A DNA stretch of 64,000 nt from an uncultured Allobosea sp. GTDB lineage: Bacteria; Pseudomonadota; Alphaproteobacteria; Rhizobiales; Beijerinckiaceae. The stretch spans positions 20,325 through 84,324 of the forward strand of contig NZ_CAMFKW010000019.1 in assembly GCF_945957345.1 (NCBI RefSeq). The letters run 5' to 3'. Both the position numbers and the translations under genes were made by a program. Numbering within the stretch: the stretch's first letter is position 1; every line of letters begins with the position of its first letter. Shown one piece after another: positions 63,594 through 64,000 of this stretch. The notes beneath the pieces were generated by a model. The model did not search any database. It was not told the DNA's origin and saw nothing but the letters and a program-made list of their open reading frames with translations.

Positions 63594-64000
63594 TCATGCC
63601 GTCGTGGTCGAGCTCTGCGCCGGCCGCCAGACCAGAAGCCGCTTCTCGATCATCGTCACCAGCGCGTCGATGGCGATGACGAAGATCGCCAGAATCAGCA
63701 TGCCCGCGAACACGCCGGTGACGTCGAAGACGCTCTCGGCCTCGTGGATCTTGTAACCGAGCCCGGCCGAGGATCCGAGATATTCGCCGACGACAGCGCC
63801 GACCAGCGCGAAGCCGACCGAGGTATGGAGCGAGGAGAACATCCAGGTCAGGGCCGACGGCCAGTAGACATGCCTGAAGAGCTGGCGCTCGTTCATGCCG
63901 AGCATGCGGGCATTGGCCAGGATCGTCGGCGAGACCTCGCGGACGCCCTGGTAGACGTTGAAGAACACGATGAAGAAGACGAGCGTGAAGCCGAGCGCCA
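63594..64000 (-). CDS. ABC transporter permease, C-terminal part (5' end outside window)
   Basis: About 135 residues remain. The EAA-type loop is seen in NARMLGMNERQLFRHVYWPSALTWMF, followed by two membrane segments (FALVGAVVGEYLG and MLILAIFVIAIDALV). The tail ends EKRLLVWRP. This is the SsuC/TauC/NrtB-type permease that goes with the substrate-binding protein downstream. The start lies beyond base 64000. Confidence 0.92.
   Translation of the reverse strand, partial: ALGFTLVFFIVFFNVYQGVREVSPTILANARMLGMNERQLFRHVYWPSALTWMFSSLHTSVGFALVGAVVGEYLGSSAGLGYKIHEAESVFDVTGVFAGMLILAIFVIAIDALVTMIEKRLLVWRPAQSSTTTA

Overview
The window is 64 kb of GC-rich DNA from an alphaproteobacterium, most likely a member of the Hyphomicrobiales close to Bosea or its relatives. 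That placement rests on the flagellar genes fliX, flbT and flaF, found together only in alphaproteobacteria, on HWE-type signalling, and on several families of short palindromic intergenic repeats typical of rhizobia-like genomes. The genus is a guess. Nearly all the DNA codes for protein, and long open frames on the opposite strand of real genes are common because of the base composition.

Layout. 1-6.3 kb: the 3' end of alaS with a coupled secreted protein, a methyltransferase, icd (isocitrate dehydrogenase, minus strand), an outer-membrane-like protein, and an SDR plus cupin pair. 6.4-18.8 kb: a flagellar island. fliX diverges from flgI, a FlgJ-like rod protein, a FlgN-like chaperone, a FlaG-like protein, two flagellins, flbT and flaF. 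The opposing flgE-flgK-flgL genes meet this block at a strong shared terminator. 18.9-22.8 kb: a YcjF/YcjX pair, SixA and a MoxR ATPase. 23-32 kb: a Kef-type antiporter, a glycosyltransferase with an LpxH-like phosphatase, a MITE-like element with 32-bp terminal inverted repeats, an SDR, a DMT exporter, an XRE-cupin regulator, a GGDEF protein and a HAD hydrolase. 32-38 kb: two c-type cytochromes, a molybdenum hydroxylase large subunit without its usual partners, a DUF3829 protein, a rhodanese and a BON-LysM protein. 38-43 kb: HbpS-like protein, ferredoxin-NADP reductase and a YfhO-type membrane protein. 43-52 kb: purine breakdown (puuD, hiuH, and puuE fused to uraD) with a UraA-type permease, interrupted by a lone SNF2-like helicase bracketed by repeats, an M20 hydrolase and tRNA-Lys(CTT). 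52-55 kb: leuA with a probable leucine leader peptide, a DUF1275 protein and a lipoprotein. 55-64 kb: an M3 peptidase-Nudix-PhzF run, a nuclease-family protein, pdxY, an HWE histidine kinase and part of a NitT/TauT-type ABC importer.

The clearest functional groups are flagellar assembly (rod, P-ring, hook, junction, filament and filament-level control by FlbT/FlaF) and urate-to-allantoate conversion. The most unusual sequence features are the 265-bp inverted-repeat element at 26823-27087, an inverted fragment of tRNA-Lys beside the intact gene, the repeat-flanked helicase, an octamer shared by several flagellar mRNA leaders, and the leuA leader. No CRISPR array, complete insertion sequence, integrase or prophage is present.
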